Shown: in pieces, positions 27,072 through 34,726 of the stretch
How the letters are laid out: each line of letters begins with the position of its first letter
Numbering within the stretch: position 1 is the stretch's first letter
Assembly: GCA_964517495.1 (NCBI GenBank)
Contig: CAZFER010000015.1
Location: 37,575-101,574 of the forward strand
Length of the DNA: 64,000 nt
Reading direction: 5' to 3'
From: CAZFER01 sp964517495
GTDB lineage: Bacteria; Hinthialibacterota; Hinthialibacteria; Hinthialibacterales; Hinthialibacteraceae
Position numbers and translations under genes: made by a program
Notes under the pieces: model-generated
What the model was told of the DNA's origin: nothing
The model's database searches: none
The model's input: the letters and a program-made list of their open reading frames with translations, nothing else

Positions 27072-28145
27072 TTAATAGTATTTCAACAGCAATTCGAGCA
27101 TTTTTCGGTCCAGTTTGTGGCCGTGGAAATTTTCGTAGTTCACGTCATCACGGCCACTATCAACAATGCCGAATGAGCCTCTTAAATTCCACATGGCGTA
27201 ACCCCAGCCAGCCTCTTTCCAGAGGGAGAGGAAATCTTCCATCCAGGCGAGTACAACATCATGCGGAGTATGGCGATAAGCGCCCCATTCGCCGACGTGT
27301 ACGCCAACTCCCTGATTTTGCAATTTTCGCCAGGGTTTAATTATCTCTTCCCGAAGGCGTTCCTTATCCCATACGGTATCCCCCACTTTAAGTGGCCAGG
27401 TTGGTTCATCCCAGGTATCTGATCCGTTAATCCAACTCGCTTTATGATGGCTAATTCGCATAGGATCATAACCGCGTGTGCTTTGGGCAACCTTGTCATT
27501 TACCAGTGAAAAGACTGGATTACGGCCCCAACGTAAGCCATCGACTACTACCAGGCGATTTGGTGAGACTTCACGGATGGCGTTGATAGCCATTCGCATG
27601 ATGTTTGCATATTGCTCTTCATCCATATTTTTGGGTTCGTTAACGAGGTCAAAACTAAGACGCTGATTTGAAACATCCTTATAACGTTCGGCAAACATCC
27701 GCCATTGGAAACAAAATTGATCCTGAGCCTCTTTGGACGTCCAAAGGTCGAGCGCTTCTTTGGGTGGATTCACACAATAGCCGGGCGCTCGGTGGAGATT
27801 GAGATTCACATGGACATTATATTGATTTCCCCACTGAACCACGTCATCGATGTGTTTGAGGATTTTTTCATCGATTTTCCAGGGATTTTCTGAATCGGTC
27901 CAACAGCGATAGTCCATGGGTAATCGAACAATGTTGAATCCCCATTGCGCCATCCATTCGAAATCACGTCCCTGGTAAGGCGCGTTTCGATTCAGTGTAA
28001 ATTTTTCGAGCAGGTTAAACCCCTTTAATGGGGGGATATAACCGGCGGAAATGAGCATTTCATTTTGTGAAGTGATAGCGGACTGAGGCAATAAAGCAGC
28101 GCCAGCCGCTAAAGAAGCGGATTGCAAAAATTCACGGCGTTTCAT
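27072..28145 (-). CDS. Glycoside hydrolase family 5 (cellulase-like), exported
   Basis: A 357-residue enzyme. The N-terminus MKRREFLQSASLAAGAALL is a twin-arginine-type leader. The (beta/alpha)8 barrel shows GFNLLEKFT near strand 1, WGFNIVRLPMDYRCW near strand 2, VHVNLNLHRAPGY near strand 3, DLVNEP (acid/base Glu about 171) and VHVGEWGAY (nucleophile Glu about 285), so both catalytic acids are present. Family 5 enzymes cleave beta-1,4 glucans, mannans and related glycans with retention. Substrate specificity is not apparent. It sits alone on the minus strand between the barrel and a pilin gene. Confidence 0.92.
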   Translation of the reverse strand: MKRREFLQSASLAAGAALLPQSAITSQNEMLISAGYIPPLKGFNLLEKFTLNRNAPYQGRDFEWMAQWGFNIVRLPMDYRCWTDSENPWKIDEKILKHIDDVVQWGNQYNVHVNLNLHRAPGYCVNPPKEALDLWTSKEAQDQFCFQWRMFAERYKDVSNQRLSFDLVNEPKNMDEEQYANIMRMAINAIREVSPNRLVVVDGLRWGRNPVFSLVNDKVAQSTRGYDPMRISHHKASWINGSDTWDEPTWPLKVGDTVWDKERLREEIIKPWRKLQNQGVGVHVGEWGAYRHTPHDVVLAWMEDFLSLWKEAGWGYAMWNLRGSFGIVDSGRDDVNYENFHGHKLDRKMLELLLKYY

Positions 28146-28195
28146 GGTTGGGCCATCCCTTAATAATATTTATGATGGTATTTACCTTACACGAA

Positions 28196-28888
28196 TTATT
28201 CTGGAAATGAGAGCCCACCGGGGAAGCGGATTACATTGCCCTGGCTATACATGCCATTGCTGGGATCATAGCGATTTAATATGCTAAAACGTGATCGAAC
28301 CAGGATGCTGCCATCGGGATTGAGGACGCGGTGGTTAAGGTCCGGTCCCACGCTGTAAACCACCCAACGTGTGGGGATCATAGCGCAATTGGCTTCCTGA
28401 TAATCAGGGGCGGTGCCAAGCAGAGTGCGGTTGGCGTCCACGGGCATACGAACGGCTTTAAGCGGAGCAAAGTTGCCATTGATATCAAAGCCGAATCCAC
28501 ACCTTTCATAGTACAAAAGTGGATTCCCTTCATTGTCTTCCCCCAGGTCTGAACGAAGAAATGGATCATAGAGCGCATGGCTTAAATAGGGGACGGGTGT
28601 GGTTAAACCGGCGGGAGAAGTGCGATTGGCAGGAAAGCCAGCGGGCATTTGCCATTCGATTCCCCCTTTATCCTGCACATAGGGATAACTGTTGTTATCC
28701 ATATAATACATTTCCAGTCCATTGGCCAATGTTCGCAAATCGTTTTTGGCACGGCTGATTTTGGCACGATTCAGGGCATCGGTAAAATTGGGTACCGCAA
28801 TGGCGGCCAAAATCCCAATGATGGCCACGACGATCAACAATTCAATTAACGTAAACCCCCTGTTATTCAATGATGTTTTTTTCTTCAT
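28196..28888 (-). CDS. Type IV pilin-like/pseudopilin protein
   Basis: A 230-residue protein with GGAG upstream. Residues 10-35 are a class III signal: NNRGFTLIELLIVVAIIGIL, cleaved after Gly11 by a prepilin peptidase, with the conserved Glu at 16. A long amphipathic helix (DALNRAKISRAKNDLRTLANGLEMYYMDN) leads to a globular C-terminal part with SYPY, typical of PVC-type major pseudopilins related to GspG. It would be assembled in the inner membrane into a type II secretion pseudopilus or a type IV pilus. No other secretion genes are adjacent. Confidence 0.9.
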   Translation of the reverse strand: MKKKTSLNNRGFTLIELLIVVAIIGILAAIAVPNFTDALNRAKISRAKNDLRTLANGLEMYYMDNNSYPYVQDKGGIEWQMPAGFPANRTSPAGLTTPVPYLSHALYDPFLRSDLGEDNEGNPLLYYERCGFGFDINGNFAPLKAVRMPVDANRTLLGTAPDYQEANCAMIPTRWVVYSVGPDLNHRVLNPDGSILVRSRFSILNRYDPSNGMYSQGNVIRFPGGLSFPE

Positions 28889-28982
28889 TTGTTTCTCCTA
28901 TAGGTGATGATATAGCAACAACCGAAAAAGATTATATATTATCAATTTAAAATACGGATGACTCACGAAGAAGTCCCATTAT

Positions 28983-29022
28983 ATTTAAAAAAAAATCCCT
29001 CATCAAACCGATGAGGGATTTT
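28983..29022 (-). terminator. Rho-independent terminator of the heparinase gene
   Basis: On the minus strand AAATCCCTCATC and GATGAGGGATTT form a 12-base stem around a five-base loop, followed by a run of T (the poly-A at about 28986-28995 on the plus strand). It starts about 40 bases after the heparinase stop. Confidence 0.88.
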
Positions 29023-29062
29023 TATAGTTATTAAACTTATATAACTACTAATTTTATCAATA

Positions 29063-31450
29063 TTATTCAAGTGAAAATTGAGATATTACATTTCCATCGG
29101 GATCAATCAGGACAGCGGCCACTTCTTCATCACTGACAAGTTTATCTGCTTTTAACACTTTCCCTCTATCATCCTGTAAGAGAACGATGATTTTACCTTC
29201 TTGATGGGGGATTGTGAGGAAAAAACCATTCTCGAGTTTTTTGCATTCAGCGCTTCCTTGTAATTTTGTTCCCTTTTTATGGGGGCGGAGAACGGTGATA
29301 AAGGATTGTTGTTTCGATTTTTCCGAGGTTTTGGCGGTTAAATGGTATTCCGTCAATTTCACGCGAGGGCGGGGTGGTGGATCGAACTTATCCGTTTGGC
29401 TTAAAGCGAGATTGGTAGGCCATAGGAAGTTGGCTTTGCATGACGCATCATCATGGTTGACTCGAATATCGTTTTGGTTGTTGATTGTCATCTCAGTCGG
29501 TGAATGGAGCCACCATTCAAAGGATGATGCTTCGAGAGCCTTAAGTGTATCGAATATCAACACGGTTGAGGGTTTAATGAAAAGAATTCGCCGGGTAAAG
29601 CGATCCAATTCCCCCCGATAGGCTTCGGATGCTTCACCGGAAACATAATCAAATAGGGGACCGGTGTGAAAATCGGTAATTTTCCCGTCTGCGGCGGCGG
29701 AATGTTTGCCCTGCCCTTCTCCATTAACGGTGATGCTGTTGGTTGATTTGGTGTGCCACATCCAGTTGACATGGTGTTTGCTGCCGTAAATATCACGTCG
29801 GCCGGTGCGGATAAAAAGCCGTTCGCCAAAGGCATAAAGGATAAATGAATTCTGGGATTCATAGCCGTGGCTTTGGGTGCCAAAGGGGCTGCTTTTAAAG
29901 ATGATTTCAACATTATCATCCGCATCAAATAGGGTGTTGTTCAGCATGGCCTGTCCGGTTCCCCAGAAACAGCGGGAGGTGGGAAGATCCTCAGGGGGCC
30001 GGGCATCAACCTCAGGAAGCGCTCCCCGGATAAAGCCTATATAGCCATCTTCTGCCGGAGCACCACCGTGGGCATCCACATACCATTGCCAATAGGGATT
30101 CTGGGCTTGGGAGGTAAGGATGGACATCAAGCCGACCGTGTCTCTGGAGCGGCGATGAGCGCAAAGGTCACCAAATCCTCCACCATGTGTTCCCGGTGGT
30201 TGGAGGTACATGGGATAATAACCAACCTGTGAGAAATAAGGTTTATCATACGCGTTGATATCCATGGCAACACGCATCACATCCGCCCACCAGGTGAAAC
30301 GGGCGATATAACTGCGCCAGTAAGAAACCCCTTCGTGCCAGCCACCCTGATCATCCGACCAGACGGGGTAGACATTGGTAAATACATTGGTGGCAAACCA
30401 GACCCAATCTTCGGCTTCAGGGATTTCATGCAGGAAGGCGATCCCCACTTCGCCTAAAAAATGCCAGGCGCGGTTGCTATGACTGGCATAAGGCCGCCAG
30501 AGGTGCCGGGGATGGAGGTGGTTATACATTTCACGACCACGAATGAGCATCACGTCACGGCATTTTTCTTTTTCCGCTTCGGTTAGCAAATCATTCACGA
30601 ATGAATAAGTGCGGGAGAAGTAATAGTTATAGGGCATTCCGGCTTCATCGTTGTAGCGATAACCGGTGGCGCCCTTGGGATCCCATTCAGCGCATTCGAG
30701 GAGGATTTTTTTGGCCAGTTCACCGTACTCCTCTTTGCCACCGAGAAGGCGAGTAAAACCCAAGGTTGCAGCGCTGTTCAATGCCCGGATGGTGTATACC
30801 CGGTTTCCCCACCAGATTTCGCGCCATTCTTCACTTTTGCGTTCCACATCTTCGGGATAGCGTGGCGGTTCTTTGGTGGATGGGGGATTATTCACAATTC
30901 GATCCGATTCTTCCACTAATTTGTTATAATGGGAACGCAAATCAGCACGCGCACGGCGGGTTAAAATGTTTATTTGTTCAGGCCGGACAAAAAGTCTGGG
31001 GTGTGTTTTGGGGATACGGGAAATTAAGTCTTCTTTATCAGGAAGCGGAAGCTGAGTGGCGGTGGGGGAAATGGTAAACGACCGGGTTTGGCTCCACTCT
31101 GAGTTTTCGCCCTCTTTGTTGACAAATCGAAAACGCCAATACAGTTTGCCCATTGGCATAATATGTGGTGGGGTATGCACATTAAAAGTAATACCATCGG
31201 TTTCATATGTGATTTCTGAGAAATCCGCTTTGGGAGAACATTGAATTTGATAGGTATCCGCGTCTTTTTGTGGACGCCAGACGAAACCAGGTGGATTAAC
31301 GGCAGATTCTTTCCCATCAAAGGGCCGAAATCCCCACTCGCCTGGTTGTGCTGGTGTTTCATCAACACTAAATGCGAATGATACATTGGCTGTTAAAAGG
31401 ACAAAGAACAGGCTTGATAATAACCATCGTTTATTATTGGGAAACATCAT
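29063..31450 (-). CDS. Heparinase II/III-family polysaccharide lyase with DUF4962-like N-terminus
   Basis: A 795-residue exported protein with AGGAGAGG upstream and a signal peptide (1-26). Residues about 35-130 form a fibronectin-like/DUF4962 region (FVWRPQKDADTYQIQ). An alpha-toroid follows (about 150-480), with HPRLFVRPEQI and WHEGVSYWRSYIARF. The Hepar_II_III beta region holds SHGYESQNSF and RTGRRDIYGSKHHVNWMWHTKS. Family enzymes cleave uronic-acid polysaccharides (heparin, alginate or related) by beta-elimination using Tyr and His residues, which are present in the expected areas. Specificity cannot be deduced. The nearby GH5 and sulfatase genes suggest use of sulfated or acidic plant/algal glycans. 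Confidence 0.85.
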   Translation of the reverse strand: MMFPNNKRWLLSSLFFVLLTANVSFAFSVDETPAQPGEWGFRPFDGKESAVNPPGFVWRPQKDADTYQIQCSPKADFSEITYETDGITFNVHTPPHIMPMGKLYWRFRFVNKEGENSEWSQTRSFTISPTATQLPLPDKEDLISRIPKTHPRLFVRPEQINILTRRARADLRSHYNKLVEESDRIVNNPPSTKEPPRYPEDVERKSEEWREIWWGNRVYTIRALNSAATLGFTRLLGGKEEYGELAKKILLECAEWDPKGATGYRYNDEAGMPYNYYFSRTYSFVNDLLTEAEKEKCRDVMLIRGREMYNHLHPRHLWRPYASHSNRAWHFLGEVGIAFLHEIPEAEDWVWFATNVFTNVYPVWSDDQGGWHEGVSYWRSYIARFTWWADVMRVAMDINAYDKPYFSQVGYYPMYLQPPGTHGGGFGDLCAHRRSRDTVGLMSILTSQAQNPYWQWYVDAHGGAPAEDGYIGFIRGALPEVDARPPEDLPTSRCFWGTGQAMLNNTLFDADDNVEIIFKSSPFGTQSHGYESQNSFILYAFGERLFIRTGRRDIYGSKHHVNWMWHTKSTNSITVNGEGQGKHSAAADGKITDFHTGPLFDYVSGEASEAYRGELDRFTRRILFIKPSTVLIFDTLKALEASSFEWWLHSPTEMTINNQNDIRVNHDDASCKANFLWPTNLALSQTDKFDPPPRPRVKLTEYHLTAKTSEKSKQQSFITVLRPHKKGTKLQGSAECKKLENGFFLTIPHQEGKIIVLLQDDRGKVLKADKLVSDEEVAAVLIDPDGNVISQFSLE

Positions 31451-31530
31451 AAATCCTCTCCTGAATATGTGTTGGCATCCATCGTATCAAGAGTGGGAGT
31501 AAGAATGAAGGTGGGTAATAAAGTGGAGAT

Positions 31531-32049
31531 TTACAAGAAATAAAGGATGAGATGCATTATTATGCAGGCGTAGAGGCTGGCGATCAGGTCGTCGATCATA
31601 ATGCCGATGCCGCCATGTAAATCTTGCAGCCGATTGGCGGGGGGTGGTTTGATAATGTCGAAAAAGCGGCAGAGAACAAAGGCGGGGATAGTGTAGGATA
31701 AACCGGCGGGTAAAAACATGACTGCGACGCAGTAACCGGCGACTTCATCGATGGTGACACGGGAGTCATCCTTTTTGCCGGTGAATCGCTCGACCACTTC
31801 CGCGCTCCAAATACCGATGGCAATAATGATAATCAATACAACTAGGGCGGTGATCCAATTTTCTCGTTCAAATGCATGAGGAAAGCAAAATGAATGGATG
31901 GCCCACGCCACTAGTGCTCCCCAGGTTCCGGAAGCGGGAAGATGGCCTGTCCAAAAGGTGGAAGCCAAGATATAAGCGAATTTTTGAGTAATGGTTGCCG
32001 AAGCAAAATTTTCGGGTGGGAAGGTCAAACCGGGGAATCGGGATTTCAT
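31531..32049 (-). CDS. pgpA: Phosphatidylglycerophosphatase A
   Basis: A 172-residue inner-membrane enzyme. ASTFWTGHLPASGTWGALVAW (about 29-49), TIDEVAGYCVAVMFLP (about 98-113) and FDIIKPPPANRLQDLHGGIGIMIDDL (about 129-154) are the three conserved PgpA blocks. The acidic residues and the DD pair coordinate metal for dephosphorylation of phosphatidylglycerol phosphate. Length fits the family. It follows rimO by four bases on the same strand, so co-transcription is likely. Confidence 0.94.
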   Translation of the reverse strand: MKSRFPGLTFPPENFASATITQKFAYILASTFWTGHLPASGTWGALVAWAIHSFCFPHAFERENWITALVVLIIIIAIGIWSAEVVERFTGKKDDSRVTIDEVAGYCVAVMFLPAGLSYTIPAFVLCRFFDIIKPPPANRLQDLHGGIGIMIDDLIASLYACIIMHLILYFL

Positions 32050-32053
32050 ATCG

Positions 32054-33433
32054 TTAAATACCTATGTCGCTATTTATGTGGCCAAATAGGTTGTCTTCAT
32101 CTGCGTCGGTAATTCGAACGTTGGAGAATTCACCAACCGGGACTTTACCACCCCTGACATGAACCTGGCCATCCACATCGGGGGCTTGACCATAATAGCG
32201 CCCCCAATAGCCTTCTAATTCAGGATCTTTGCGATCGACCAAGACGGGGAAAATCTCACCGATAAACCGTTGGTTTTTCTCGCGGGCTCTTTCTGAGGTC
32301 ATATCAAGCAACGTGCGATAGCGTTTATCTTTGATGCGATCGGATATTTGATCGGGTAGCTCAGCGGAAGGAGTACCATCTTCACGCGAGTATTTAAAAA
32401 TGCCAACCCGGTCGAAATCAATCTCTTCAAGCAATGCGATAAGATTCTGGAAGTGTTCATTTTTTTCACCGGGGAAACCGACCATCACAGTCGTTCGAAG
32501 TGTTACATCAGGGCGAGCTTTGCGAATCAATTCCACAGCCTGTCGAATGTGCTTGTCCGATGAGCCGCGGCGCATTAATTTCAAGATGTGGGGATCACCA
32601 TGTTGGATGGGAATATCCAAATAGGGGACCAGTTTTTCGCAGCTTTCAAAAACCGTTGCCAAGCGTTTATCCACCAAATGGGGGTAGACATACATTAACC
32701 TGATCCAATCAAGGCCGTCAATCGCATCCAATTTTCGAATCAAATCTGATATTGCCGGATATCCATAAAGATCGCGCCCATATGAGGTGCTATCCTGGGC
32801 GATTAACACCACTTCCTTTACACCACCTGCAGCCAAGGATTTTACTTCCTCGACAATTGCCTCCATGGGGCGTGAGCAATGCTTGCCACGCATGGATGGG
32901 ATGGCGCAAAAACTGCATGTATGAGAGCATCCATCGGAAATGCGTACATAAGCGAGATGGGGTGGTGTGGTTAACAAACGTGGGGTATATATGAATTGAG
33001 GAAGTGGATTGGTCTGTTTTTGTCCCAAGGCTTCCCATGCCACTTGGAGAAAGCGTTCTTTGTCTTCGACACCGATAAAGGCATCGACTTCCGGAAATTG
33101 CTCTACGAATTCTTTTCGGTAGCGTTGAATTAAGCATCCCACGACCACAAGCCGCTGCGATGGATTGTTTTCGCGGATATCAATGAGATCAAGGATGGTT
33201 TCGATACCTTCTTCCTTGGCGGGACCGATAAATCCGCAGGTATTAAGAACCAATAGATCAGCCTCTTCCGGATCATGCACCAATACCATGCCGGAGAGGG
33301 AAAGTTTGGCCATCATTTCCTCACTTTCAACCAGGTTTTTGGGGCAGCCAAGGGAAATCATATGATATTTCAGCACCCGATTGGCCGAGGAAAGATTTGA
33401 TTCATGTTTTATTTCGTGATCATACAGGCTCAT
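32054..33433 (-). CDS. rimO: Ribosomal protein S12 methylthiotransferase RimO
   Basis: A 459-residue radical-SAM enzyme. The UPF0004 domain has the three cluster cysteines in HMISLGCPKNLVESE (about 25-39), LNTCGFIGPAKEEG and VVGCLIQRY. The radical-SAM CxxxCxxC motif is SDGCSHTCSFCAIPSMRG (about 168-185). The C-terminal TRAM domain contains GRYYGQAPDVDGQVHVRG. The CPKNLVESE signature distinguishes RimO from MiaB. It methylthiolates Asp of ribosomal protein S12. The ATG at 33433 has a weak site; a start at the Met just before ISLGC would be too short to include the first strand. Confidence 0.96.
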   Translation of the reverse strand: MSLYDHEIKHESNLSSANRVLKYHMISLGCPKNLVESEEMMAKLSLSGMVLVHDPEEADLLVLNTCGFIGPAKEEGIETILDLIDIRENNPSQRLVVVGCLIQRYRKEFVEQFPEVDAFIGVEDKERFLQVAWEALGQKQTNPLPQFIYTPRLLTTPPHLAYVRISDGCSHTCSFCAIPSMRGKHCSRPMEAIVEEVKSLAAGGVKEVVLIAQDSTSYGRDLYGYPAISDLIRKLDAIDGLDWIRLMYVYPHLVDKRLATVFESCEKLVPYLDIPIQHGDPHILKLMRRGSSDKHIRQAVELIRKARPDVTLRTTVMVGFPGEKNEHFQNLIALLEEIDFDRVGIFKYSREDGTPSAELPDQISDRIKDKRYRTLLDMTSERAREKNQRFIGEIFPVLVDRKDPELEGYWGRYYGQAPDVDGQVHVRGGKVPVGEFSNVRITDADEDNLFGHINSDIGI

Positions 33434-33684
33434 ACGTCAATATTCCATTTAATTTGCTAATTTTGGGGATTATAGCAGTTGAAATGTTTCCGTCCAGAGA
33501 ATCCTCGAAAACCTTGGTCTTCTTAAGTGTTTGATTTGATGGATATACAATAATAGTGTATTATATGAATTTGAGTAGTGAAAATGGTTCTTGAGAAACC
33601 ACATTCGCAAGTTGTTGGTTTTGCGGATGTTGGTTTCTTCCTATTTTTTTTACGCATCGTTTCGTTCAGGGGGAGTTTAAACAA

Positions 33685-33714
33685 GTAGGATGGGTTGCGT
33701 TGTTTAACCCATCG
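33685..33714. repeat. 30-base dispersed palindromic repeat, copy 2
   Basis: The sequence begins GTAGGATGGGTTGCG and ends TTTAACCCATCG; it is the reverse complement of 2327-2356 with two mismatches. A degenerate sister follows at about 33723. Confidence 0.75.
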
Positions 33715-33784
33715 AGAGTACATCGATGGGTCGAAAAACGTGACCCATCCTGCGAATTTAGCTCGACGCGTCGGTTGCTCTGTA

Positions 33785-33815
33785 GGTGCCTCGCCCTCCC
33801 CCTTTAACATAATGA
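33785..33815. repeat. Right-end fragment of the MITE-like element
   Basis: CGCCCTCCCCCTTTAACATAATGACATTGAG matches the right half of the element at 38431-38503 (GGCTCCCCTTTAAGTTAATGTCATTGGG) with a few differences. The left half is absent here. Confidence 0.55.
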
Positions 33816-33916
33816 CATTGAGAATGCATCAATGAATTCGTCCTATGTTGGGCGGTAGTAACACTCAAATGAGTTGAGACAAACTCAAAGTTCAATTTTA
33901 AAACAGGTAAATATTC

Positions 33917-34723
33917 ATGAATGTTCTAGATGTTAAAATTAGAGATCAGCGGGTTGTGGCCCGTTATCGTTCAGAAGAGTTTGAAGTATCTCCCAATGAA
34001 TTTTGTTTAGTTGAATCAGAAGGTGATCAGGAAGTTGCGAAGATAAAAACAACCACCTATGACTGGCAGGATGAATTGCCACCGGAAGGGGAAGTGTTTA
34101 TTCTGCGCAAAGCTGACGATGATGATCTATCAATCGTTCGTGAGAACCGGGAGATAGAGCGAGATGCTTATAAAGTGGCATTGGAAAAGATACGGGAGCG
34201 TGAGTTACCGATGGCCCTTGCCGCAGTAGAACGCTCGTTTGACGGGAAAAAGATGCGTTTTTTCTTTACTGCTGAGCACCGTATTGATTTTCGTGAGTTA
34301 GTAAAGGATTTAGCGGCAATCTACAAGACACGGATTGAAATGCGTCAGATTGGGGTGCGGGACCGTTCAAAAAAGATTGGTGGATATGGGATATGCGGAC
34401 AGGAGTTGTGCTGCTCTCGGTTTTTGCAGAAGTTTGAACCTATCACTATTCGGATGGCCAAAGAACAGAATTTAGCTTTGAATCCCACGAAAATTTCCGG
34501 TTTATGCGGGCGTTTGATGTGTTGCCTTTCCTATGAAGTCGATGAATATGTTGATGCGCGGAAAGAATTCCCCCCATCCGGCACCTGGGTAGAAACACCA
34601 GAGGGGGAAGGGACTATCCTGGAAATGAACTATGTGAAAAACACCATCAATGTCCGGTTGAGCGAAACCCGTATTGTACAATGCAAACAGGATGAACTTA
34701 AAATCCTGTCAGACAAGCGCTAA
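33917..34723 (+). CDS. PSP1-domain protein (RicT/YaaT family)
   Basis: A 268-residue cytosolic protein. The PSP1 core is clear: RIEMRQIGVRDRSKKIGG, YGICGQELCCSRF, KISGLCGRLMCCLSYE (about 145-215), with the paired Cys motifs that ligate an iron-sulfur cluster in B. subtilis RicT. RicT-type proteins work with RicA/RicF in mRNA maturation through RNase Y, and in phosphorelay control in Bacilli; in other phyla the role is unclear. It converges with the YfhO-like gene, with a gap of three bases. Confidence 0.9.
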   Translation: MNVLDVKIRDQRVVARYRSEEFEVSPNEFCLVESEGDQEVAKIKTTTYDWQDELPPEGEVFILRKADDDDLSIVRENREIERDAYKVALEKIRERELPMALAAVERSFDGKKMRFFFTAEHRIDFRELVKDLAAIYKTRIEMRQIGVRDRSKKIGGYGICGQELCCSRFLQKFEPITIRMAKEQNLALNPTKISGLCGRLMCCLSYEVDEYVDARKEFPPSGTWVETPEGEGTILEMNYVKNTINVRLSETRIVQCKQDELKILSDKR

Positions 34724-34726
34724 TGG

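Larger units (their letters stand above)
33434..33916. other. Repeat-rich divergent intergenic interval
   Basis: About 480 bases between rimO and the PSP1 gene. It contains a 30-base palindromic repeat (33685-33714), a second related one (about 33723-33753), the right-hand end of the MITE-like element (about 33785-33815), and a weaker match to 38555-38600 (about 33843-33890). No gene is supported; the 95-codon open frame across it is built of repeats. Confidence 0.6.

Noticed and set aside
33523..33810. A 95-codon minus-strand frame between rimO and the PSP1 gene
   Set aside because: It consists of dispersed palindromic repeats and has no ribosome site or family resemblance.
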